A stretch of DNA of 11,519 nucleotides, from the NCBI GenBank assembly GCA_024699575.1, contig JAILPF010000576.1:1-11519 (forward strand), given 5' to 3'. A model generated the notes under the pieces. That model was not told the origin of the DNA, did no database searches, and worked only from the letters and a program-made list of their open reading frames with translations. This DNA is from Acetatifactor sp. GTDB taxonomy: Bacteria > Bacillota > Clostridia > Lachnospirales > Lachnospiraceae. Every line of letters begins with the position of its first letter. The first letter of the stretch is position 1. This document shows positions 5,620 through 11,519 of the stretch, one piece after another. The translations under genes were made by a program, and so were the position numbers.

Positions 5620-7403
5620 CATGCCAGGAAGTCAAACTGGCTGATATACAGATGGTAGTATTCACCTTTTTGTGCGATAAGTTCGTCGTGGGTTCCACGC
5701 TCTACGATTCCACCGTGGTCTACATACATGATACAGTCCGCGTTCTTGATAGTTGAGAGACGGTGAGCAATGATGAAGGAGGTTCTTCCCTTCAGAAGCT
5801 CGTTCAAACCTTTCTGCAACAGGATTTCTGTCTCAGTATCTATGCTGGAGGTCGCTTCGTCCAAAATCAGAATCTTGGGATCTGCTAACAGCGCACGGGC
5901 AAAGGAGATAAGCTGTCTCTGCCCGGCGGACAGGCGGCTTCCTCGCTCATTAACTTCTGTATAATATCCATGTTCCATCTGCGAGATAAAGTCATGTGCA
6001 CAGACGGTTTTAGCTGCCCGGATAACGTCTTCATCAGTGGCGTCCCTGTTTCCATAACGGATGTTATCCATGATGGTTCCGGAGAAGATAAAGCTGTCCT
6101 GCATCATGACACCCATCTGGGTTCGCAGTGAGTGTATGGTTACTTTGGAAATATCATTTCCATCGATGAGTACTTGACCGGAATCTACATTGTAGAACCG
6201 GCTGATGAGGTTTACGATGGTGGTCTTGCCGGCACCGGTGGGACCGACGATTGCAAAGCTTTGTCCGGGTTTTGCAGTGAAGTTTACACAGTCCAGGATG
6301 CGATGCCCTTCCTCATAACTGAAGGAGACGTCTTTGAATTCTACTTCACCTACAATGGGAGGCATTTCCACAGCACCGGGAGCATCTTTTACCAATACAG
6401 GCTCATCAATTGTCTCAAAAATTCTCTCCAGATAGGAGATTGCGGTAAGCAAGGAGTTGTAAAAGCTTGCCAGAGTGTTGATTGGAAACCAGAATCTTCC
6501 AATATATGCGGTAAAAGCAATGATTTTACCGACTGTCATCGTATCATTGGGAGCAAGAACCCATTGAATACCGAGAACATAGATGAAAGAGGTTGTAATT
6601 GCTGAAATAATATCAACACTGGGACCAAGCGTAAAGTTGTATTTTACGGCACGCATCCATGCACTGCGGTACCCACGACTTAAATCGTTGAAAATGTCAG
6701 TGTTTTTCTCCTCGCGGACGAAAGACTGGGTAACACGGATTCCGTTGATACTCTCAGCGATGTATGCATTCAGGTTACTCTGCTTGTTTGACTGAATCTG
6801 CCAAGCACGGCGCTGACGCTTTTTGATGAACACAATTACAACAGCTAAAAGCGGAAGGCCGAGTAGACACACAACCGTCAATCTGACATCACAAATCAAC
6901 ATGAAAATGATGATAAACACCAGGTTACAGAGGTCTGTGAGGGTATTGACGATACCGTTACTTAAAAGATCACTCAAACTGTTTACATAGTTGACGACAC
7001 GAACCTGTATTTTGCCGTGCGGTCTGTCATCATAATAGGAGAAGGGAAGCTCCTGCAGATGACGGAAAATGTCGGAACGGATGGAGTGGATAATACTCTG
7101 TCCGACAACACTCATGTGCTTGATACGGAAGCGCAGGCTGACTGCGGAGCAGACTGCGATTGCAAAGGTCAGGAAAGTGACAAGGACAACACCTTTCATA
7201 TCCTTTGCTGGGATGTAAACATCCATGATTCTCTGGAAAAACAGAGGAATCACCATTGTTAAGGCCGAGGAGGTAAGCATTACCAGAATTACGGCAGTCA
7301 TAATCTTTTTGTGTGGCGCGATGTACTTCATCAAGCGTTTTAACTGGCTGACATCAAAGCTGTCTTCCAGAGTTTCGTCGACATCATATCGATTTCTGGC
7401 CAT
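5619..7403 (-). CDS. Heterodimeric ABC exporter, subunit with complete ATPase site
   Basis: This half-transporter, with six membrane helices fused to an ATPase domain, is expected to pair with the product of the adjacent upstream gene and export a drug, peptide or lipid-like substrate. In 594 residues the membrane domain spans about 20-325. The ATPase domain carries Walker A GPTGAGKT (387-394), Q-loop Gln435, signature LSAGQ (491-495; canonical is LSGGQ), Walker B ILILDE (511-516) with catalytic Glu516, and H-loop His547. The intact Glu and His, together with the altered signature, mark this as the partner contributing the active Walker side of the consensus site. Relatives are YheH/BmrD, LmrD and TM288-type proteins. 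Its ATG lies two bases after the stop codon of the upstream subunit, and its Shine-Dalgarno (AAAGGAGG) lies inside that gene's last codons, so translation is probably coupled. The substrate cannot be inferred. Confidence 0.94.
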   Translation of the reverse strand: MARNRYDVDETLEDSFDVSQLKRLMKYIAPHKKIMTAVILVMLTSSALTMVIPLFFQRIMDVYIPAKDMKGVVLVTFLTFAIAVCSAVSLRFRIKHMSVVGQSIIHSIRSDIFRHLQELPFSYYDDRPHGKIQVRVVNYVNSLSDLLSNGIVNTLTDLCNLVFIIIFMLICDVRLTVVCLLGLPLLAVVIVFIKKRQRRAWQIQSNKQSNLNAYIAESINGIRVTQSFVREEKNTDIFNDLSRGYRSAWMRAVKYNFTLGPSVDIISAITTSFIYVLGIQWVLAPNDTMTVGKIIAFTAYIGRFWFPINTLASFYNSLLTAISYLERIFETIDEPVLVKDAPGAVEMPPIVGEVEFKDVSFSYEEGHRILDCVNFTAKPGQSFAIVGPTGAGKTTIVNLISRFYNVDSGQVLIDGNDISKVTIHSLRTQMGVMMQDSFIFSGTIMDNIRYGNRDATDEDVIRAAKTVCAHDFISQMEHGYYTEVNERGSRLSAGQRQLISFARALLADPKILILDEATSSIDTETEILLQKGLNELLKGRTSFIIAHRLSTIKNADCIMYVDHGGIVERGTHDELIAQKGEYYHLYISQFDFLA

Positions 7404-7405
7404 GA

Positions 7406-9178
7406 TTAGTTTCCTCCTTTCTGTTTGTCATCAGCTTCCTGTTTTAACAGGTCATAAGGAATTTCTCCATATTGATTGCGGAATGCTCTCGCATAGTATC
7501 CGTTGGCGGCAACCAATTCTTCATGTGTACCCTGTTCGATGATTCGTCCATGATCCATTACAAGAATTAAATCAGCATCACGGATAGAGGAGATACGGTA
7601 AGCAATAATAAATACGGTACAATTTGCCTGTATCTTTTTCAATTGCTGCTGTATATAACTCTCTGTTTCCATGTCCACCGCGGAAGTGGTGTCATCCAAA
7701 ATGAGGATGGAAGGATCTTTGAGCAGAGCTCGTGCCAAAGAGATACGTTGTTTCTGACCACCGGAAAGTCCGACGCCACGCTCGCCAACGATGGTATCGT
7801 AACCATCAGGCAGTGTGTTGATAAAGTGATTTGCATCTGCCATGATTGCTGCTTTTTTCACATCCTCAAAGCTACAGTCCGGTCTGCCGTAGGCAATGTT
7901 GCCTTCGATAGTATCGGAAAAGAGGAAGACATCCTGCATTGCCATACCGATATTATCACGCAGATGGTACAGGTCCATATCTTTGACATTGATACCGTCT
8001 ACCAATACCTCTCCGGAGGTTGTGTCATAGAATCTGCACAGCAGATTCATCAGAGTGGACTTGCCGGAACCGGTGGAACCGATGATACCGACAGTCTGGC
8101 CTGCTTTTACATGGAAGTCGATATCATTTACGATATCTTCATCATCAGCGCGGTAAGATACATTTTTGAATTCGATATCACCCTTGATTTTGCGAGAACT
8201 GTTATCAATAACGGGTGTTTTTACACGGGGCTCTTCGGAGTAAGTAGCGTAGATTTTCTCCAGAGAGGTCGAAAAGTTCTGGATATCATTTACCCACCAG
8301 CCTGCCATACGCAGAGGGTTGTTCAGCATCCAAAGATATCCGTTTACTTTTACCAGATCACCCATTGTGATTTCGCCCTGCATAACCATGTATCCGCCGT
8401 AGACCATGAGCACAAGGGTGAGGGCATATGCCAGAACTTCAAAAATCGGCACATATTTCATCCAGACGCGGGATGCAGCTACCTGAGCATCTCTGTATTT
8501 GTCGTTTTCTTTTTCAAATTTTTCAATTTCAAAATCTTCCTTGGCGAAAGCCTTTACCACTCTGTTACCGCTGACGTTCTCCTGAACAAAAGCATTCAGT
8601 GAGGAAAAGCATTCACGGTTGCGTTTAAAAGCAGGTTTGACTTCTTTGGACTGCTTCCAGGTGGCAAATGCCGTGAACGGCAGGACAATCAGCATTAGAA
8701 GAGCAAGCTTTACATTGACGGTAAATACCATCAAAAGAGCAAAGATAAACAGTAAGACATTCTGATAAACGACATAGATAACAAAAGCAACAAAATGTCT
8801 TAATGCTTCCATGTCTCCTGTCTGACGGCTCATCAAATCACCGGTTCTCTTTCTATTATAGAAAGCAAAATCCTCTAAAAGCAGCTTGCGGTAAACCTTG
8901 TCGCGCATGTCATATAGTGTTCCCTGGGAGGCTGTCTCAAACAGAACCTGATAGATAAAACGCAGGGTACCGTTAATCAGGGTGACTCCGAGGAGGCATG
9001 CGATGAGCGGAAAGAGGAGATTGTACTGTCCTTTTTGAACGACATCATCAACTATGATACCTGATATGTAGGGGTTGACAATGGATAAAACGGCGATAAT
9101 CGTTGTCAAGAATAACCCGAGGTACATATGCTTCTGGTATTTTTTTAAAAAGGAAAAAAACCATTTCATTGGGGTCAT
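7406..9178 (-). CDS. Heterodimeric ABC exporter, subunit with degenerate ATPase site
   Basis: This is the first gene of the exporter operon. Counted from the chosen ATG at 9178-9176 it has 590 residues: a membrane domain (about 10-305), then an ATPase domain with Walker A GSTGSGKS (367-374), canonical signature LSGGQ (471-475) and Walker B ILILDD, where Asp496 replaces the catalytic glutamate. The H-loop reads IIAYRIS, so Tyr527 replaces the switch histidine. These two changes are the hallmark of the degenerate-site subunit in heterodimeric exporters (YheI/BmrC, LmrC, TM287 type). Start choice: the frame stays open upstream to a TTG at 9259, but that lies only about 14 bases after the predicted transcription start and lacks a good ribosome site. 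AAAGGA (9196-9191) precedes the ATG at 9178 by 12 bases. A further ATG (9169) is possible. The gene is divergent from an AraC-family regulator that may control the pair. Confidence 0.92.
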   Translation of the reverse strand: MTPMKWFFSFLKKYQKHMYLGLFLTTIIAVLSIVNPYISGIIVDDVVQKGQYNLLFPLIACLLGVTLINGTLRFIYQVLFETASQGTLYDMRDKVYRKLLLEDFAFYNRKRTGDLMSRQTGDMEALRHFVAFVIYVVYQNVLLFIFALLMVFTVNVKLALLMLIVLPFTAFATWKQSKEVKPAFKRNRECFSSLNAFVQENVSGNRVVKAFAKEDFEIEKFEKENDKYRDAQVAASRVWMKYVPIFEVLAYALTLVLMVYGGYMVMQGEITMGDLVKVNGYLWMLNNPLRMAGWWVNDIQNFSTSLEKIYATYSEEPRVKTPVIDNSSRKIKGDIEFKNVSYRADDEDIVNDIDFHVKAGQTVGIIGSTGSGKSTLMNLLCRFYDTTSGEVLVDGINVKDMDLYHLRDNIGMAMQDVFLFSDTIEGNIAYGRPDCSFEDVKKAAIMADANHFINTLPDGYDTIVGERGVGLSGGQKQRISLARALLKDPSILILDDTTSAVDMETESYIQQQLKKIQANCTVFIIAYRISSIRDADLILVMDHGRIIEQGTHEELVAANGYYARAFRNQYGEIPYDLLKQEADDKQKGGN

Positions 9179-9279
9179 TGCAGGCACCAATCCTTTCTTT
9201 TGCATTTTCTTTTTACATTTTACAAATGCGGTAATAAAAAGAAATGGAGTATCTTGCAACTTTCATGTGTGATTTTGTC

Positions 9280-9308
9280 ATTATACCTTGCATACCTTTG
9301 GAAAAGAC
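9280..9308 (-). promoter_or_regulatory. Promoter of the ABC exporter operon
   Basis: On the minus strand a perfect TATAAT occupies 9285-9280. The -35 region 17 bases upstream (9308-9303, GTCTTT) matches poorly, as expected for an activator-dependent promoter. It lies back-to-back with the araC-type promoter, with overlapping elements, so one bound regulator could affect both. Confidence 0.5.
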
Positions 9309-9316
9309 GATACAAT
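9288..9316 (+). promoter_or_regulatory. Promoter of the AraC-family regulator gene
   Basis: TTGCAT (9288-9293) and TACAAT (9311-9316) are separated by 17 bases. TACAAT is a good -10 and the -35 shares only TTG with the consensus. An AGGAGA ribosome site follows at 9333-9338, six bases before the start codon. Confidence 0.5.
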
Positions 9317-9344
9317 AACAATAGGATTTTATAGGAGAGTTTAA

Positions 9345-10205
9345 ATGGGAACGTTGGACAATATTAAGATAGAAGAATTGGACCCTACGTTCCTTTTCAC
9401 GTGGAAAGGAACCAGGGACAGGGATGAGCAGAATTACCATAGCCATGAGCATTTGGAGATGGCATTTGTCTTGTCCGGTGAAGGAAAATATCATATAGAA
9501 GGCAGAATGTATGAGGTGAAGGAGGGGGATCTTTTGATTCTCAATCCAGGTGTCAGACATCAGGCGATTTTAAGGCAGGACCGGGAGACTCCGACTACGG
9601 AATTTTTTGTCGGTTTCTGTGACATTCAAATTCCGGGATATCCGCATAACTATCTTCCAATCCCGGAGGGAGGACATATTCTGCATACATCGGGAGAGCT
9701 TCGGCAGAGAATCTCGAGGCTGTGTGCATCCATGGAGATAGAGAACACGGTCTATCGTGAGGGACGTTACTTCATGATGAAGGCTTATTTGATGCAATTG
9801 ATTCTTGTGGTCATCCGGGAACAGTGTGAGCCGGTTGTACCGAATGTGGGATATGCGTTTGAGTCCGTCAATAAAAAATATGTTGTGGAACAGGTACTCA
9901 ACTATTTGGAAAACCACTATTCCGAAAAAATATCTCTGGATCGGATAGCGGGAAATATGTATTTGAGCCCCTTTTATATCTCCAGAATTTTTAAAAGTGA
10001 GACGGGGGATACGCCCATCAGCCACTTGATTGATATACGAATGGAGAAGGCAAAAGAATTGTTGCAGCAGAAAGATTACAGTGTTCAGGAAATCGCTGCA
10101 CTGGTGGGATATGATGATGCATATCACTTCAGTAAACTCTTTAAAAAGAGATACGGCATATCCCCTTCACAGGTGAGAAAACAGGCACTGGTCGCAAAAG
10201 TTTGA
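9345..10205 (+). CDS. AraC-family transcriptional regulator with cupin sensor domain
   Basis: This 286-residue cytosolic DNA-binding regulator starts at an ATG preceded by AGGAGA. The N-terminal half is an AraC-type cupin that normally binds a small ligand: YHSHEHLEMAFVLSGEGKYH (31-50), then EVKEGDLLILNPGVRHQ (57-73). The C-terminal half (about 178-281) carries two helix-turn-helix units: ISLDRIAGNMYLSPFYISRIFK (196-217), then VQEIAALVGYDDAYHFSKLFKKRYGISPSQVR (247-278), the second matching the family signature well. Its length is typical. It is divergent from the ABC exporter operon, with overlapping promoters, the standard arrangement for a local regulator of a transporter. That link is inferred from position only. 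The cupin and the His-rich motif suggest a sugar or other small effector, but the ligand is unknown. Confidence 0.93.
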   Translation: MGTLDNIKIEELDPTFLFTWKGTRDRDEQNYHSHEHLEMAFVLSGEGKYHIEGRMYEVKEGDLLILNPGVRHQAILRQDRETPTTEFFVGFCDIQIPGYPHNYLPIPEGGHILHTSGELRQRISRLCASMEIENTVYREGRYFMMKAYLMQLILVVIREQCEPVVPNVGYAFESVNKKYVVEQVLNYLENHYSEKISLDRIAGNMYLSPFYISRIFKSETGDTPISHLIDIRMEKAKELLQQKDYSVQEIAALVGYDDAYHFSKLFKKRYGISPSQVRKQALVAKV

Positions 10206-10232
10206 CACTTTTTTGTCAGGATGTTTTTTTTT
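10196..10232 (+). terminator. Possible weak terminator after the AraC-type gene
   Basis: The stop codon lies in short inverted repeats: AAAAGT (10196-10201) with ACTTTT (10207-10212), or TGACA (10203-10207) with TGTCA (10214-10218). Nine Ts follow at 10224-10232. The stems are short and the T-run is five bases from the second stem, so this is a weak call. Confidence 0.3.
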
Positions 10233-10252
10233 CAATACTTGTCTTAAAACTG

Positions 10253-10281
10253 TTTTCAATAGAATCCGTATTTGATAAAAT
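10253..10281 (+). promoter_or_regulatory. Promoter of the C39-like protein gene
   Basis: TTTTCA (10253-10258) and TAAAAT (10276-10281) are separated by exactly 17 bases, about 45 bases before the start codon at 10326, which has GTGAGGA as ribosome site. The match is reasonable but unproven. Confidence 0.45.
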
Positions 10282-10325
10282 GAACGCTGTAATGTAATGA
10301 TGTTTATGAATAAAGTGAGGAAAAT

Positions 10326-10997
10326 ATGAAGTATTCTTTTGAAGCAAAGATTGAAAAGACAGACCAGGGCTGTAAGGTCGAGATTCCATTTAATATATGG
10401 GAAGTAAGTAAGCACCGTGATGAGGTGGAAGCGGAACTGCACAGGGATGGCAAAGTGATTCCTTGCAAGCTTCTTCCGCTGGAGAAGGGCAAGTATGAAC
10501 TCCTTATTCAGGGCGAATGTGCCCAGAATGCAGACTTGAGCAAAGAACAGCACATTCTGCTTCGTATCCCTGCTACATTAATTAAGGTAGATAAGGAAAG
10601 CCCTTATTCACCGGAGAATCCTATCCGCAAAATTGATTCCATCAATATTCTTATTCAGCCGGAGGATGGCCTATGCGGACAGACCTGTGTGGCAATGCTC
10701 GCGGGCGTAACCATCGCCGATGTTATGGAAATGATGGATTGCAGAGAATGGCAAGCTACCATGGGGCGTGTGATTTCCGCGTTAAACTTCTATGGAATCG
10801 GACATTCCGGTGTGATTGAATTTACGGAAGGCAAAGAGGTAACTCTTCCCAAATGTTGCGTTATGATGGAAAAGATGGGACGTTTCTCCCATTACCTTAT
10901 TCACTTCGATGGTAAGTTCTATGATCCCAACCTTGGAGTACTTGATGAGTACGATATGAGCAAGCTTTTGGGATATCTGGAAGTAAAATGTGAATAA
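10326..10997 (+). CDS. Uncharacterised protein with papain/C39-like C-terminal domain
   Basis: I do not recognise this 223-residue protein as a named family. The N-terminal part (about 1-85) is beta-rich, with FEAKIEKTDQGCKVEIPFNIWEV and a GKYELLI strand, vaguely reminiscent of DUF1905-type barrels. The C-terminal part (about 105-223) looks like a papain-fold cysteine peptidase of the C39-like kind. IQPEDGLCGQTCVAMLAGV places Gln111 exactly six residues before Cys117, as for the oxyanion Gln and nucleophile. HYLIHFDGKFYDPNLG supplies His189 and Asp200. A helix after the Cys and an ISALNFYGIG segment also fit. No signal peptide or membrane helix is seen, so it is probably cytosolic. It is monocistronic, with its own promoter and terminator. 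An active peptidase is inferred; a catalytically silent relative is possible. Nothing in the neighbourhood reveals its substrate. Confidence 0.8.
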   Translation: MKYSFEAKIEKTDQGCKVEIPFNIWEVSKHRDEVEAELHRDGKVIPCKLLPLEKGKYELLIQGECAQNADLSKEQHILLRIPATLIKVDKESPYSPENPIRKIDSINILIQPEDGLCGQTCVAMLAGVTIADVMEMMDCREWQATMGRVISALNFYGIGHSGVIEFTEGKEVTLPKCCVMMEKMGRFSHYLIHFDGKFYDPNLGVLDEYDMSKLLGYLEVKCE

Positions 10998-11006
10998 CAT
11001 ACAAGA

Positions 11007-11040
11007 CTGTTTCTGAATAATTTTCAGAAGCAGTTTTTTT
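11007..11040 (+). terminator. Intrinsic terminator after the C39-like gene
   Basis: CTGTTTCTGAA (11007-11017) pairs with TTCAGAAGCAG (11023-11033) with one G-T pair, around a five-base loop, and seven Ts follow directly (11034-11040). It lies ten bases after the stop codon. Confidence 0.88.
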
Positions 11041-11113
11041 ATTGCAATCCAAAATTTATAAAAGAAATATTAAATCGCTCTTGATGAAAGTTAGTGAGAT
11101 AATAGGAGAATAG

Positions 11114-11200
11114 ATGAGAAAAAAAGAGAAAAACATATATTTAACGCATGCTAATGACGGAGAATGTGTTTGCAAACACCTGCATATAAAACTAATATAG
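11114..11200 (+). CDS. Possible 28-residue ORF upstream of groES
   Basis: An ATG at 11114 with AGGAGA four bases upstream opens a 28-codon frame ending in TAG at 11198-11200. The peptide begins with a basic MRKKEK stretch and contains CVCKHLH (18-24), a spacing of two Cys and two His that could hold a metal. It overlaps the proposed groES promoter, and no promoter of its own is evident. Chance is a fair explanation. Confidence 0.15.
   Translation: MRKKEKNIYLTHANDGECVCKHLHIKLI
11166..11179 (+). promoter_or_regulatory. 14-bp perfect palindrome overlapping the groES -35
   Basis: GTGTTTGCAAACAC is its own reverse complement over all 14 bases and covers the proposed -35 of groES. It has the size and symmetry of a dimeric regulator site and is distinct from CIRCE. 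No regulator is identified. Confidence 0.35.
11170..11198 (+). promoter_or_regulatory. Promoter of groES
   Basis: TTGCAA (11170-11175) is followed after 17 bases by TAATAT (11193-11198). The start of transcription would be near 11205, immediately before CIRCE, the usual geometry for HrcA repression. TATAGT at 11196-11201 is an alternative -10 but is badly spaced. Confidence 0.55.
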
Positions 11201-11210
11201 TTTCTAGTGA

Positions 11211-11237
11211 TTAGCACTCGGATGCAATGAGTGCTAA
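11211..11237 (+). promoter_or_regulatory. CIRCE operator (HrcA binding site)
   Basis: TTAGCACTC (11211-11219), nine bases, GAGTGCTAA (11229-11237) is a perfect match to the CIRCE consensus. HrcA bound here represses groES-groEL until heat or protein-folding stress titrates the GroE-dependent repressor. Confidence 0.97.
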
Positions 11238-11275
11238 CAAAATGAAATAAGATGGAAACAGGAGGTAGATTTACT

Positions 11276-11519
11276 ATGAAATTAGTTCCATTAGGTGACA
11301 GAGTTGTATTAAAACAGTTAGAGGCTGAGGAGACTACCAAATCAGGTATCGTTCTTCCCGGACAGAATAAAGAGAAACCCCAGCAGGCAGAGGTAATAGC
11401 AGTTGGTCCGGGTGGAATGGTTAACGGAAAAGAAGTTGCTATGGCAGTAAAGGTTGGAGATCAGGTAATCTACTCCAAATATGCAGGCACTGAAGTGAAA
11501 CTTGAAGATGAAGAGTACA
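11276..11519 (+). CDS. groES: Co-chaperonin GroES, N-terminal part
   Basis: The heptameric 10-kDa lid of the GroEL folding chamber in the cytosol. The first 81 residues are present and the gene runs off the window; the family is about 95 residues long. The start [28 protein letters not shown] contains the conserved GDRVV and the mobile loop (about residues 16-32, SGIVLP) that contacts GroEL. A VIAVGPG segment and the [15 protein letters not shown] strand follow, all typical. GGAGGT (11261-11266) lies nine bases before the ATG. A perfect CIRCE lies upstream, so heat-shock control by HrcA is expected. groEL presumably follows outside the window. Confidence 0.98.
   Translation, partial: MKLVPLGDRVVLKQLEAEETTKSGIVLPGQNKEKPQQAEVIAVGPGGMVNGKEVAMAVKVGDQVIYSKYAGTEVKLEDEEY

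Noticed and set aside
7643..8602. Long plus-strand open frame of 319 codons
   Set aside because: It is antisense to the ABC subunit ATPase region, shows no family motif and is Cys/His-rich low-sense translation; it is a shadow frame.
9179..9259. TTG at 9259 as start of the first ABC gene
   Set aside because: It lies only about 14 bases past the predicted transcription start, lacks a Shine-Dalgarno and adds an atypical basic extension; the ATG at 9178 is better supported.
9570..10127. Minus-strand open frame of 185 codons
   Set aside because: It lies entirely opposite the AraC-family gene, whose domains are unambiguous.

Overview
The window looks like chromosomal DNA of a low-to-moderate GC Gram-positive anaerobe of the Clostridia, most likely a Lachnospiraceae-type gut bacterium. 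This is inferred from AGGAGG-type ribosome binding sites, sigma-A-like promoters, a CIRCE-controlled groES, a long clostridial-type class A PBP with a cysteine-containing tail, a heterodimeric ABC exporter and a group II intron. No species can be named from the sequence alone.

Layout. Positions 1-437 hold the 3' end of a group II intron: the last 115 residues of its reverse transcriptase/maturase, then RNA domains V and VI. The intron ends about 11 bases from the stop codon of a convergent class A penicillin-binding protein gene (449-3136, minus). A divergent promoter region separates that gene from yigZ (3282-3938, plus). Next comes mgtE, a magnesium channel gene (4111-5460, plus). A strong sigma-A promoter inside the end of yigZ gives mgtE a leader of about 160 bases. 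Positions 5461-5618 form a very structured intergenic segment that includes a bidirectional terminator. Two ABC exporter half-transporter genes (5619-7403 and 7406-9178, minus) form an operon, divergent from an AraC-family regulator (9345-10205, plus). A 223-residue protein with a papain/C39-like C-terminal half follows (10326-10997, plus). The window ends inside groES (from 11276), preceded by a perfect CIRCE operator.

How the genes may work together. The ABC pair shows the consensus/degenerate nucleotide-site split of heterodimeric exporters and probably answers to the divergent AraC-type regulator. PBP, YigZ, MgtE and GroES are housekeeping functions, each with its own promoter signals.

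The best candidate for something undescribed is the mgtE leader. It contains a possible small ORF with an N-P-L-P-P-R-R core, resembling the magnesium-sensing leader peptide MgtL of enterobacteria. It also has complementary segments able to mask the mgtE Shine-Dalgarno and start codon. Second is a 130-base element (5490-5619) in which a 9-bp closing stem encloses three hairpins. Third is the uncharacterised C39-like protein.
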